6,824 bases of DNA, taken from the NCBI GenBank assembly GCA_014378155.1, contig JACMOF010000320.1, forward strand, positions 1 to 6,824, given 5' to 3'. The DNA is from Caulobacter sp. (GTDB lineage Bacteria > Pseudomonadota > Alphaproteobacteria > Caulobacterales > Caulobacteraceae). Below the pieces are notes generated by a model, which was given only the letters and a program-made list of their open reading frames with translations, searched no databases and had not been told where the DNA came from. The position numbers were made by a program, and so were the translations under genes. Below are positions 1 to 5,404 of this stretch, in pieces; position 1 is the first letter of the stretch, and every line of letters begins with the position of its first letter.

Positions 1-876
1 GCCCCGGTCAGCCCGGCCCCGGCCCGCATCGCCGCCGAGAACAGTCTGGACCTGTCGAAGGTCGCCGGCACCGGCAAGGACGGCCGGGTGACCAAGGGCG
101 ACGCCCTGGCCGCCCTGGAAGCCCGCGCCAACGCTCCGGCCCCCGCCGCCGCCCCGGCCGCGCCGCGCGCCATCCATGAGCGCGAAGAGCGGGTGAAGAT
201 GACGCGCCTACGTCAGACAATCGCCCGTCGCCTGAAGGAAGCCCAGAACAACGCCGCCATGCTGACGACCTTCAACGAGGTCGACATGACGGCGGTGATG
301 GCCCTGCGCGGTCAGTACAAGGACATCTTCGAGAAGAAGCACGGCGTGAAGCTGGGCTTCATGTCGTTCTTCACCAAGGCCGTCGTGGCCGCCCTGAAGT
401 CCGTGCCGGACGTCAATGCCGAAATCGACGGGACCGACATCGTCTACAAGAACCACTATGACATCGGCGTGGCGGTCGGCACCGAGAAGGGCCTGGTGGT
501 TCCGGTCGTCCGCGACGCCGACACCCTGAGCCTGGCCGAGATCGAAAAGGCCATCGGCGCCCTGGGCAAGAAGGCCCGCGACGGCCAGCTGTCGATCGAC
601 GACATGCAGGGCGGCACCTTCACCATCACCAATGGCGGCATCTACGGCTCGCTGATGTCGACCCCGATCCTCAACGCGCCGCAGTCGGGGATCCTCGGCA
701 TGCATGCGATCAAGGAGCGGGCCATGGTGGTGAACGGCAAGATCGAGGTCCGGCCGATGATGTACCTGGCGCTTAGCTACGACCACCGCGTGGTCGACGG
801 CCAGGGCGCCGTGACCTTCCTGGTCAAGGTCAAGGAAGCCCTGGAAGATCCGCAGCGTTTGTTGCTCGAACTGTAG
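1..876 (+). CDS. odhB: 2-oxoglutarate dehydrogenase E2, dihydrolipoyllysine succinyltransferase (5' partial)
   Basis: This is the E2 core of the 2-oxoglutarate dehydrogenase complex, which moves the succinyl group from lipoamide to CoA in the TCA cycle (cytoplasm). The frame is open from base 1 to TAG at 874-876, giving 291 residues; the lipoyl domain and start codon lie upstream. Residues ~7-38 form the peripheral subunit (E3)-binding domain ([15 protein letters not shown], then [12 protein letters not shown]). Residues ~40-58 are an Ala/Pro-rich swinging linker and ~67-291 are the catalytic domain. [11 protein letters not shown] is typical of succinyl rather than acetyl E2. [10 protein letters not shown] and the active-site SYDHRVVDG are intact, with His262 and Asp266 (partial numbering) as the expected catalytic pair. 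It matches E. coli SucB closely from memory of that protein. The next gene converges on it, and lpd does not follow within this window. Confidence 0.97.
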   Translation, partial: APVSPAPARIAAENSLDLSKVAGTGKDGRVTKGDALAALEARANAPAPAAAPAAPRAIHEREERVKMTRLRQTIARRLKEAQNNAAMLTTFNEVDMTAVMALRGQYKDIFEKKHGVKLGFMSFFTKAVVAALKSVPDVNAEIDGTDIVYKNHYDIGVAVGTEKGLVVPVVRDADTLSLAEIEKAIGALGKKARDGQLSIDDMQGGTFTITNGGIYGSLMSTPILNAPQSGILGMHAIKERAMVVNGKIEVRPMMYLALSYDHRVVDGQGAVTFLVKVKEALEDPQRLLLEL

Positions 877-902
877 CCGGCCGCCTTCAGGGTTGATCAA
901 GA

Positions 903-940
903 AAACGGGGTGGGGGGGGGGCGTGCCCCGCACCCCGTTT
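903..940 (+). terminator. Probable rho-independent terminator after odhB
   Basis: A 10-bp perfect stem (903-912 with 931-940) has an A-rich left foot and ends in TTT on the right. Inside it a second stem pairs GGGG 918-921 with CCCC 926-929 around CGTG. It starts 26 bases after the odhB stop. The T tract is short (three), so termination strength is uncertain. The shape is nearly symmetric, so it could also act on transcripts from the minus strand. Confidence 0.65.
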
Positions 941-949
941 CCATGTCTG

Positions 950-995
950 CCTCTTATCCCGTCTTCCCGGCCAAGGCCGGGAAGACGGATAGAGG
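950..995. repeat. Palindromic repeat, long hairpin (copy 1)
   Basis: A perfect 14-bp inverted repeat (959-972 with 975-988) has only AA between the arms. It extends outward through single-base bulges at 958 and 954 to pair 950-957 with 989-995. The core reads GTCTTCCCGG, then CCAAGGCC. It matches 16 of 18 positions with 2795-2812 in this window, so I treat it as one copy of a dispersed intergenic palindrome (REP-like) rather than only a terminator. It lies between two converging genes and could end transcription of either. Confidence 0.6.
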
Positions 996-1015
996 AGGGC
1001 TGCGGCCCTAGTTTT
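996..1015 (+). terminator. Small hairpin followed by TTTT
   Basis: A 5-bp stem (AGGGC 996-1000 with GCCCT 1005-1009, tetraloop TGCG) is followed by TTTT at 1012-1015. Read on the plus strand it could be a weak second terminator after odhB. The T run also forms part of the TAA stop of the minus-strand gene, so the arrangement may be coincidental. Confidence 0.3.
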
Positions 1016-1805
1016 AGGCCTGGGTCAGCTGCCACTCGCCGCGCGTATCCTTGCAGGCGCTGTAGCGCTCCGTGGTCGGACGATCACCCGAGGTGCTGAC
1101 CGAGGCGGCGATCACCCGGCAGCCGGGGGCAGGGCCGTAACCATTCTGGGCCAGCAGCGAGGTCGAGACATAGCCGGCGCCATAGCCGCCGCGGCCGACC
1201 AGCAGCCAGTTGCTCGACGGCACGCCGCCCAGGACCTCGACCCGATCGCCGGCCGACAGCTTGCCGACCACCGCCGAACGGGTGGACGGGCCAGCCCGAA
1301 GGTTGGCGGTCGAGCGGGCGGTATAGTCGCCGCTCACGGCGTCATAGCTGTCCAGCACCTTGATATTGCGCTCGAAGCGCAGGCCATCGCCGCTCAGCGG
1401 CGGGCCGTAGGACGACGACACCACGTCGATCCGGCCCGAGGCCCCGGTGCGCGGGTTGTTCCAGGTCTGCGAGCGGCCCTCTTCCAGGGCGCGCTTGGTG
1501 GCCTGTTGGGCCAGGGCGGTGTCGGTCGACTGCATGCGGCAGCCAATATAGGAGCCCGCCGCCGCGCCGGCCGCCGCGCCGACCAGGGCGCCCAGGGTCT
1601 TTTCGTTCTTGCTGATCTTGCTGCCCAGCAGGGCGCCGAGGCCGGCCCCGACCAGGGCGCCGCCCTCTTGCTTCTTGCCCGAGCCTTCGCAGGAGAACAG
1701 CCCGCCCAATCCCTTGGACTGGGCCATGGCGGGGGCGGGGACCACGACAAGCGAGCCGAGCATGGCCGTGACCGAGAGGGCGGCGGCGATTTGATGTCTG
1801 GTCAT
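1014..1805 (-). CDS. Exported glycine-zipper protein with SH3b domain (17 kDa surface antigen-like)
   Basis: A 263-residue protein predicted to be exported to the periplasm or outer membrane. Residues 1-28 are a signal peptide (APAMA then QS; SPase I site, no lipobox). Residues ~48-88 are a Gly/Ala-rich glycine zipper (GALVGAGLGALLGSK, GALVGAAAGAAAGSYIG). Residues ~89-128 resemble the C-terminal part of the Rickettsia 17 kDa antigen/RT0821 family (ALAQQATKRALEEG, WNNPRTGASG). Residues ~160-218 are a bacterial SH3 domain (ANLRAGPSTRSAVVGKL, NWLLVG, GYVS), often a wall or ligand binder. Cys39, Cys89, Cys229 and Cys251 could form disulphides. ATG at 1805 is chosen because it begins the signal peptide and has GAAGGAA 8 bases upstream (1814-1820); an upstream in-frame start at 1877 would put 24 residues before the signal peptide. 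The gene diverges from the crotonase. The exact role is unknown. Confidence 0.85.
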   Translation of the reverse strand: MTRHQIAAALSVTAMLGSLVVVPAPAMAQSKGLGGLFSCEGSGKKQEGGALVGAGLGALLGSKISKNEKTLGALVGAAAGAAAGSYIGCRMQSTDTALAQQATKRALEEGRSQTWNNPRTGASGRIDVVSSSYGPPLSGDGLRFERNIKVLDSYDAVSGDYTARSTANLRAGPSTRSAVVGKLSAGDRVEVLGGVPSSNWLLVGRGGYGAGYVSTSLLAQNGYGPAPGCRVIAASVSTSGDRPTTERYSACKDTRGEWQLTQA

Positions 1806-1813
1806 GGGCGATG

Positions 1814-1820
1814 TTCCTTC
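1814..1820 (-). promoter_or_regulatory. Ribosome binding site of the glycine-zipper gene
   Basis: GAAGGAA on the minus strand sits 8 bases before ATG 1805. It decides that start against the longer in-frame alternative at 1877. Confidence 0.65.
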
Positions 1821-1827
1821 GGTTGAA

Positions 1828-1842
1828 AAGCGTTGAACGCTT
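1828..1842. promoter_or_regulatory. 15-bp palindrome, possible operator between divergent genes
   Basis: AAGCGTT-G-AACGCTT has perfect 7-bp arms around one base. GTTGAA also occurs twice exactly 10 bases apart (1822-1827 and 1832-1837), one helical turn, overlapping the palindrome. It lies 23 bases upstream of the glycine-zipper start and just upstream of the crotonase promoter candidate, where a dimeric regulator could touch both genes. No regulator gene is seen in the window, so the ligand and protein are unknown. Confidence 0.35.
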
Positions 1843-1850
1843 GAGATTGG

Positions 1851-1878
1851 TTGGCGCGCCTGGCTCTCGTGATACAAC
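1851..1878 (+). promoter_or_regulatory. Candidate housekeeping promoter of the crotonase
   Basis: TTGGCGC (1851-1857) and GATACAAC (1871-1878) are separated by 13 bases. They match the published Caulobacter sigma-73 consensus (TTGACGS, 10-14 bases, GCTANAWC) at 6 of 7 and 7 of 8 positions. Transcription would start near 1885, just before the ribosome binding site. Support is by motif match only. Confidence 0.5.
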
Positions 1879-1891
1879 TAATCAACGATAA

Positions 1892-1901
1892 GGGAGGAAG
1901 G
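1892..1901 (+). promoter_or_regulatory. Strong ribosome binding site that fixes a GTG start
   Basis: GGGAGGAAGG, with core GGAGG at 1893-1897, stands 7 bases before GTG 1905. This makes GTG the likely start rather than the upstream ATG at 1851, which would sit within the promoter candidate. Confidence 0.75.
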
Positions 1902-1904
1902 CAC

Positions 1905-2759
1905 GTGCACGACAAGTTGGACTATAGCTGCTTTGACGTCGAGATCGAGGCGGGTGTCGCCCATCTGATCCTCAAGCGCCCCGAGGCTTTGAACACCATG
2001 ACCCGCGCGTTCTGGAACGAACTGCCGGCGATCATTCGCGACATCGACGACAACGCCCGCGCCCGCTGCATCGTCATCTCCTCGACCGGCAAGCATTTCT
2101 GCGCCGGCATGGACCTGTCGGTGTTCACCGACGGTGAGGGGGTGACCGGGGGAGAACCCGCCGACCGTTTCGTGGCGGCCGAGAGCTTCCGCCGCCACGT
2201 GCATCACCTGCAGGACACGTTCAACTGCCTGGACGAGGCCCGGATGCCGGTGATCGTCGCCATCCAGGGCGGCTGCATCGGCGGGGCGGTGGACTTCACC
2301 AGCGCCTGCGACATTCGCTACGCCACCGCCGACGCCTTCTTCACGATCCACGAGATCAATATCGGCATGACCGCCGATGTCGGCACCTTCCCGCGCCTGT
2401 GCAAGTTGATCCCCGAGGGCTGGGTGCGCGAGCTGGCCTATACGGGCCGGCGGCTGCCCGCCGCGCGGGCGCGTGACATCGGCCTGGTCAACGAGGTGTT
2501 CGCCACCCACGAAGAGGTGGTCGCCCACGCCCTGGCCACCGCCCGCGAAATCGCCAGCAAGTCGCCCCTGGCCGTGGCTGGCAGCAAGGTGATGATCAAC
2601 TACGCCCGCGACCATTCGATCCGGGACGGGCTGGACTATATCGCCACCTGGCAGACCGGCATGTTCTCGCCGCCGCACATGATGGAAGCCTTCCAGGCCA
2701 AGGCCCAGGGCCGCGAACCGGTCTATCCCGACCTCGTGCCGCTGCGAAAGCGCATGTAG
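1905..2759 (+). CDS. Crotonase-fold enzyme, probable delta3,5-delta2,4-dienoyl-CoA isomerase
   Basis: A 284-residue enoyl-CoA hydratase/isomerase superfamily enzyme, cytoplasmic, probably acting in beta-oxidation of unsaturated fatty acids. The oxyanion-hole segments are FCAGMDL (residues 65-71) and GGCIGGAVD (122-130). Asp130, Glu150 (HEINIG) and Asp158 (TADVGT) match Asp176, Glu196 and Asp204 of rat ECH1 in both context and spacing (20 and 8 residues). Further ECH1-like stretches are SACDIRYATADAFF, SKSPLAVAGSK and ARDHSIRDGLDYIATW. Classical hydratases have Glu where Asp130 stands and lack the third acid, so isomerase is favoured over hydratase; this is inference from residues. GTG 1905 is chosen for its strong ribosome binding site. 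The gene stands alone on its strand, with a promoter candidate at 1851-1878. Its length is normal for the family once the mitochondrial leader of ECH1 is discounted. Confidence 0.85.
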   Translation: MHDKLDYSCFDVEIEAGVAHLILKRPEALNTMTRAFWNELPAIIRDIDDNARARCIVISSTGKHFCAGMDLSVFTDGEGVTGGEPADRFVAAESFRRHVHHLQDTFNCLDEARMPVIVAIQGGCIGGAVDFTSACDIRYATADAFFTIHEINIGMTADVGTFPRLCKLIPEGWVRELAYTGRRLPAARARDIGLVNEVFATHEEVVAHALATAREIASKSPLAVAGSKVMINYARDHSIRDGLDYIATWQTGMFSPPHMMEAFQAKAQGREPVYPDLVPLRKRM

Positions 2760-2794
2760 CTCTGGGGGAGGGCTGTTCAGGCCGTGTAACGTTT

Positions 2795-2834
2795 GTCATC
2801 CCGGACAAGGCCCGCGGAGCTGCGGATCCGGGAC
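2795..2834. repeat. Palindromic repeat (copy 2, with extended loop)
   Basis: TCCCGGA 2799-2805 pairs with TCCGGGA 2827-2833, and inside it CCGC 2812-2815 pairs with GCGG 2822-2825 around GGAGCT. The left half (2795-2812) matches copy 1 at 961-978 in 16 of 18 bases, while the right half is different and longer. It lies 36 bases after the crotonase stop and directly before the GST remnant, so it may also end crotonase transcription. Confidence 0.55.
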
Positions 2835-2855
2835 TGCCGAAAGCGCCTGCATTGA

Positions 2856-3089
2856 CGCCTCGATCAACGCGTCCGTGACCGGCTGAACCAGCTTTCCGCG
2901 CGCCTGGACGACGGCGACTGGCTAGACGGGGTCTTCAGCGCTGGCGACCTGATGATGGTGACCGCTCTGCCCAGATTGACGGGATCGGGGATCCTGGAGG
3001 CCTGTCCGAATCTGGCGGCCGCTGTCGCTCGCGGGGGGGCGCGGGCCGCCTATCAGCGCGCCTTCACCGCCGCATCGGGCGGCGGATAG
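2856..3089 (+). pseudogene. Remnant of a glutathione S-transferase gene (C-terminal end only)
   Basis: The stretch 2760-3052 looks empty at first sight, but frame 3 is open for 77 codons from after TGA 2853-2855 to TAG 3087-3089. It translates to a typical C-terminal GST helix bundle: RVRDRLNQLSARLDD, then WLDGVFSAGDLMMV (Trp codon at 2919), RLTGSGILE, PNLAAAVAR and ARAAYQRAF. These are conserved features of proteobacterial GSTs of about 200 residues. The N-terminal thioredoxin domain is absent: upstream lie a stop codon, the palindromic repeat and the crotonase end. No ATG occurs in frame before 2952 and no ribosome binding site is evident. Likeness to GST ends near 3065, and the last codons overlap the tail of the pentapeptide gene on the other strand. 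Identification rests on recalled family motifs. A small expressed peptide cannot be excluded but is unlikely. Confidence 0.75.
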
Positions 3090-4324
3090 CCCGCGAACCC
3101 TTCCGGCAGCTCGGCGCTGGTCAGGTCGCAGCCGTCCAGCTTGCAGCGGCCGAGATCGGCGTCGATGAAGCGGGCGCGGCGGGCGCTGGCCCCGGTCAGG
3201 TTGGCGTTACGGAGGTTGGCGCGGCTGAGGTCGGTGCGCAGGATCCGGCCCTGGCTGATGGTCAGGGGACCCAGCCTGGCGCCGCTCAGGTCGGCCCGAG
3301 CCAATTGAGCGCCGACCAGACGCGCGCCCCGCAGGTCGGCTCCCCGCAGGTTGACGCCCCGCAGGTCGGCCTCGGTCAGGTTGGCGCCTTGCAGATGCAC
3401 GCCCTCGAGGTCCATGCCGAAGAAGATCGCGCCCGGCGCCGACAGACCGCTGAGCTTGCGGCCCTTCAATCGCTTCAGCGGCCTGAAATCGACCATCGGG
3501 ATCCTGGCGGCCGCGCCGTCGCGGCCCTGGGTGGCGATGTGCAACTCGTGCAGTTCGAGAATGTCGTGCAGCGGCTCGTCATCGACATAGATCAGCGGCG
3601 GCGGGGCGCGCAGCACCCCCGTCAGGTCGGCGAGCTCGAGGCTGGCCCCGGCCAGGTCGGCGCCGACCAGCACGGCCTTGCGCAATGAGGCCCCGCTCAG
3701 GTCGGCGTTGTAGAGATTGGCCCGCGAGAGGTTGGCGCCATCCAGCATCGCGTGATTCAGCCGCGCGCCCTGCAGGCTGACGCCGGTCAGGTCGGCGTCG
3801 GTCAGGTCGGCGGCCCGGGCGAAATCGCCGCTCATCTGGGCGCCGGCCAGGTTGGCGCCGCGGGCCACCGCATGGTCCAACTCGCCGCGCCGGGCGCGGT
3901 GCTGGAGGATCTTGAAGCCCTCGGCGGCGTCCTGGGTGGCGGTGACGCCCTCGCGCAGGTCGCAGCCCGACAGGTCGGCCCCCGACAGGTTGGCCCCGCG
4001 CAGGCAGGCCCCGCGCAGGTCGCAGCGTGACAGGTCGGTCTCGCGCAGGTCGGCGTCGCGCAGGTCGGCTCCGTAGAGGGTGGCGCGGGTCAGGACGGCG
4101 CGGGCCATCAGGGCCCCCGACAGCCGTGCGCCCGTCAGGTCGGCTTCCGAAAGATTGACGCGTTCCAGATTGACGTTGTCGAGATCGACATAGGAGAGGT
4201 TGGCCCGGGTCCCGCCCGGCTGGCCCTTCAGGTAGCGCGCGTGGGCCTCGACCATGGCCTTCAACGCCCGAAGCGGAAAGGTTCGGATCAGGCCGGCTTG
4301 AGCGGAGGGGGCGGCGGCGGACAT
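3053..4324 (-). CDS. Pentapeptide-repeat protein with three repeat blocks
   Basis: A 423-residue protein with no signal peptide, probably cytosolic. Pentapeptide repeats of the A(D/N)LxG type occupy residues ~40-125 (for example ADLRDADLRETDLSRCDLRG), ~155-236 and ~286-404. They should form right-handed quadrilateral beta-helix segments, and the DNA shows the matching 15-base periodicity. Two non-repeat inserts separate the blocks: 126-154 (AAEGFKILQHRARRGELDHA) and 237-285. The second (LHDILELHELHIATQG) resembles the N-terminal lead (LKAMVEAHARYLKGQ, 21-35), suggesting modular duplication. Length well exceeds Qnr/MfpA (about 200), so gyrase protection should not be assumed. ATG 4324 is the only good start, but its ribosome binding site is weak. 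It lies 69 bases after corA and may be the last gene of that transcript. The molecular role of most such proteins is unknown. Confidence 0.88.
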   Translation of the reverse strand: MSAAAPSAQAGLIRTFPLRALKAMVEAHARYLKGQPGGTRANLSYVDLDNVNLERVNLSEADLTGARLSGALMARAVLTRATLYGADLRDADLRETDLSRCDLRGACLRGANLSGADLSGCDLREGVTATQDAAEGFKILQHRARRGELDHAVARGANLAGAQMSGDFARAADLTDADLTGVSLQGARLNHAMLDGANLSRANLYNADLSGASLRKAVLVGADLAGASLELADLTGVLRAPPPLIYVDDEPLHDILELHELHIATQGRDGAAARIPMVDFRPLKRLKGRKLSGLSAPGAIFFGMDLEGVHLQGANLTEADLRGVNLRGADLRGARLVGAQLARADLSGARLGPLTISQGRILRTDLSRANLRNANLTGASARRARFIDADLGRCKLDGCDLTSAELPEGFAGYPPPDAAVKAR

Positions 4325-4393
4325 TCTGGTGGGCTCTTTTCGCCGAACCCTGTCATGTCGGCTTTAAGGAAAGGTTCGATTTGCCCAGAAAAG

Positions 4394-5353
4394 TCAAAGC
4401 CATCCGCGACGTCTGAACCACAGCAGCGGTCCGGCGGCGGCGGCGATCATCAAGAAGATGGCGAACGGGTAGCCGTGCAGCCAGGCGAGCTCCGGCATGT
4501 GCTGAAAGTTCATGCCGTAGATCCCCGCCACCAGGGTCGGCGGCAGGAACATCACCGAGAAGACCGAGAAGATCTTGAAGATCGCGTTCTGCTCGATGTT
4601 GATAAAGCCTAGCGCCGCATCGAGCAGGAAGGTGATGTTGCCCGACAGGTAGTTGGAATGGTCGGTGATCGACTGGACGTCACGTTGCAGCGATTTGAGG
4701 TGGTCGCGCAGTTCCCGGTCGCCCTCGAACTGGTCGGCCAGGCTGGCGAAGCTGAGCAGGCGGGCCAGACTGACCAGGCTGTCGCGAGCCTTGGAATTGA
4801 TGATCTGGGCCCGGCCCAAGCGGTTGAGGATCGCCTCGAACGCCGCGCCGCGCGGGCGGCTGAAGATGATCCGCGACTGGACCTCGACCTCGCCCGCCGT
4901 GCGCTCGAGAATGTCGGCGGTGCGGTCGATCACCGCGTCCAGCAGGCCCAGGAAGGTCTGGGCGCCGCTGGGGCACAGGCTGGGCTGGCGCTCGGCCTGG
5001 GCGGCGAACACCGCGAAGGCTTTCGGCTCGACATAACGGATCGTGACCAGCCGCTGGCCGGTCAGCACGAAGGTCACGGGGGCGGCGGTGGGCAGGTCGC
5101 TGTCGGCGTGGGCCAGAACCGTGGCGGTCATGAAGGTGCCGCCATCCTCCTGATAGAGGCGCGAGGAGGCCTCGATCTCGGCCATCTCCTCGCGGGTGGG
5201 CAGCAGCAGGCCGATCGATTTCTCGACCGCCACTTCTTCGGCGCGGGTAGGATCGACCAACTCGATCCACACCGCGTCGTCGGGCAGCCGCCAGTCGGGC
5301 TTCAAGCCGCCCGACTCGAAGCCCGGCGCGCCATGGCGCAGCACTCTCAGCAT
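4394..5353 (-). CDS. corA: CorA-family divalent cation (Mg2+/Co2+) channel
   Basis: A 319-residue inner-membrane protein expected to form a pentameric Mg2+ channel. Residues 1-~255 are the cytosolic funnel and long stalk helix. TM1 is ~259-279 (IFKIFSVFSVMFLPPTLVAGI) and ends in the selectivity signature YGMNF, with GMN at 280-282. The periplasmic loop continues FQHMPELAW, and TM2 is ~294-313, followed by a basic C-terminus (FRRRGWL). Order, spacing and length (E. coli CorA is 316) are normal. The start is taken at ATG 5353, since no stronger ribosome binding site is visible; GTG a few codons inside is an alternative. It lies 51 bases after the CHAP gene and 69 before the pentapeptide gene, so co-transcription is plausible. 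Some members of the family carry Zn2+ or Co2+, so the ion is inferred. Confidence 0.92.
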   Translation of the reverse strand: MLRVLRHGAPGFESGGLKPDWRLPDDAVWIELVDPTRAEEVAVEKSIGLLLPTREEMAEIEASSRLYQEDGGTFMTATVLAHADSDLPTAAPVTFVLTGQRLVTIRYVEPKAFAVFAAQAERQPSLCPSGAQTFLGLLDAVIDRTADILERTAGEVEVQSRIIFSRPRGAAFEAILNRLGRAQIINSKARDSLVSLARLLSFASLADQFEGDRELRDHLKSLQRDVQSITDHSNYLSGNITFLLDAALGFINIEQNAIFKIFSVFSVMFLPPTLVAGIYGMNFQHMPELAWLHGYPFAIFLMIAAAAGPLLWFRRRGWL

Positions 5354-5372
5354 GGAAGGGTCGCTTTGTTCA

Positions 5373-5395
5373 CGCGCCGGGCATGGCCCAGCGCG
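5373..5395. other. Intercistronic hairpin between the CHAP and corA genes
   Basis: CGCGC 5373-5377 pairs with GCGCG 5391-5395, and GGGC 5379-5382 pairs with GCCC 5386-5389, with one C/A mismatch between the stems and loop ATG. No T tract follows on the minus strand, so it is not a standard terminator. It could stabilise or attenuate the message between the two genes. In such GC-rich DNA it may also be chance. Confidence 0.3.
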
Positions 5396-5404
5396 CGCCT
5401 CAGG

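Noticed and set aside
208..1035. 275-codon minus-strand open frame opposite odhB
   Set aside because: It is rich in His, Val, Asp and Gly without recognisable family motifs, and lies antisense to a well-conserved E2 coding sequence.
1851..1904. Longer crotonase start at ATG 1851
   Set aside because: It would translate the promoter candidate and ribosome binding site and adds residues outside the family fold; GTG 1905 has an ideal GGAGG at 7 bases.
1878..2678. 266-codon minus-strand open frame opposite the crotonase
   Set aside because: Its composition is typical of an antisense shadow, while the plus strand carries all crotonase motifs.
3100..4250. Dense CAGGTCGGC-type direct repeats with a ~15-base period, possibly a CRISPR or satellite array
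   Set aside because: They encode the pentapeptide units of a continuous minus-strand reading frame; there are no constant repeats with unique spacers.
3053..4324. Qnr/MfpA-type fluoroquinolone resistance protein
   Set aside because: It is about twice as long, with interrupted repeat blocks and no recognisable Qnr loop; pentapeptide repeats alone do not imply gyrase binding.
4342..4378. Short inverted repeats in the corA-pentapeptide gap (4342-4346 with 4358-4362, and 4344-4349 with 4373-4378)
   Set aside because: Arms are only 5-6 bases with long or mutually exclusive loops and no T tract; chance is likely.
4392..4397. TTGACT on the minus strand as a -35 box for the pentapeptide gene
   Set aside because: It overlaps the corA stop codon, and no acceptable -10 sequence lies at a proper distance.
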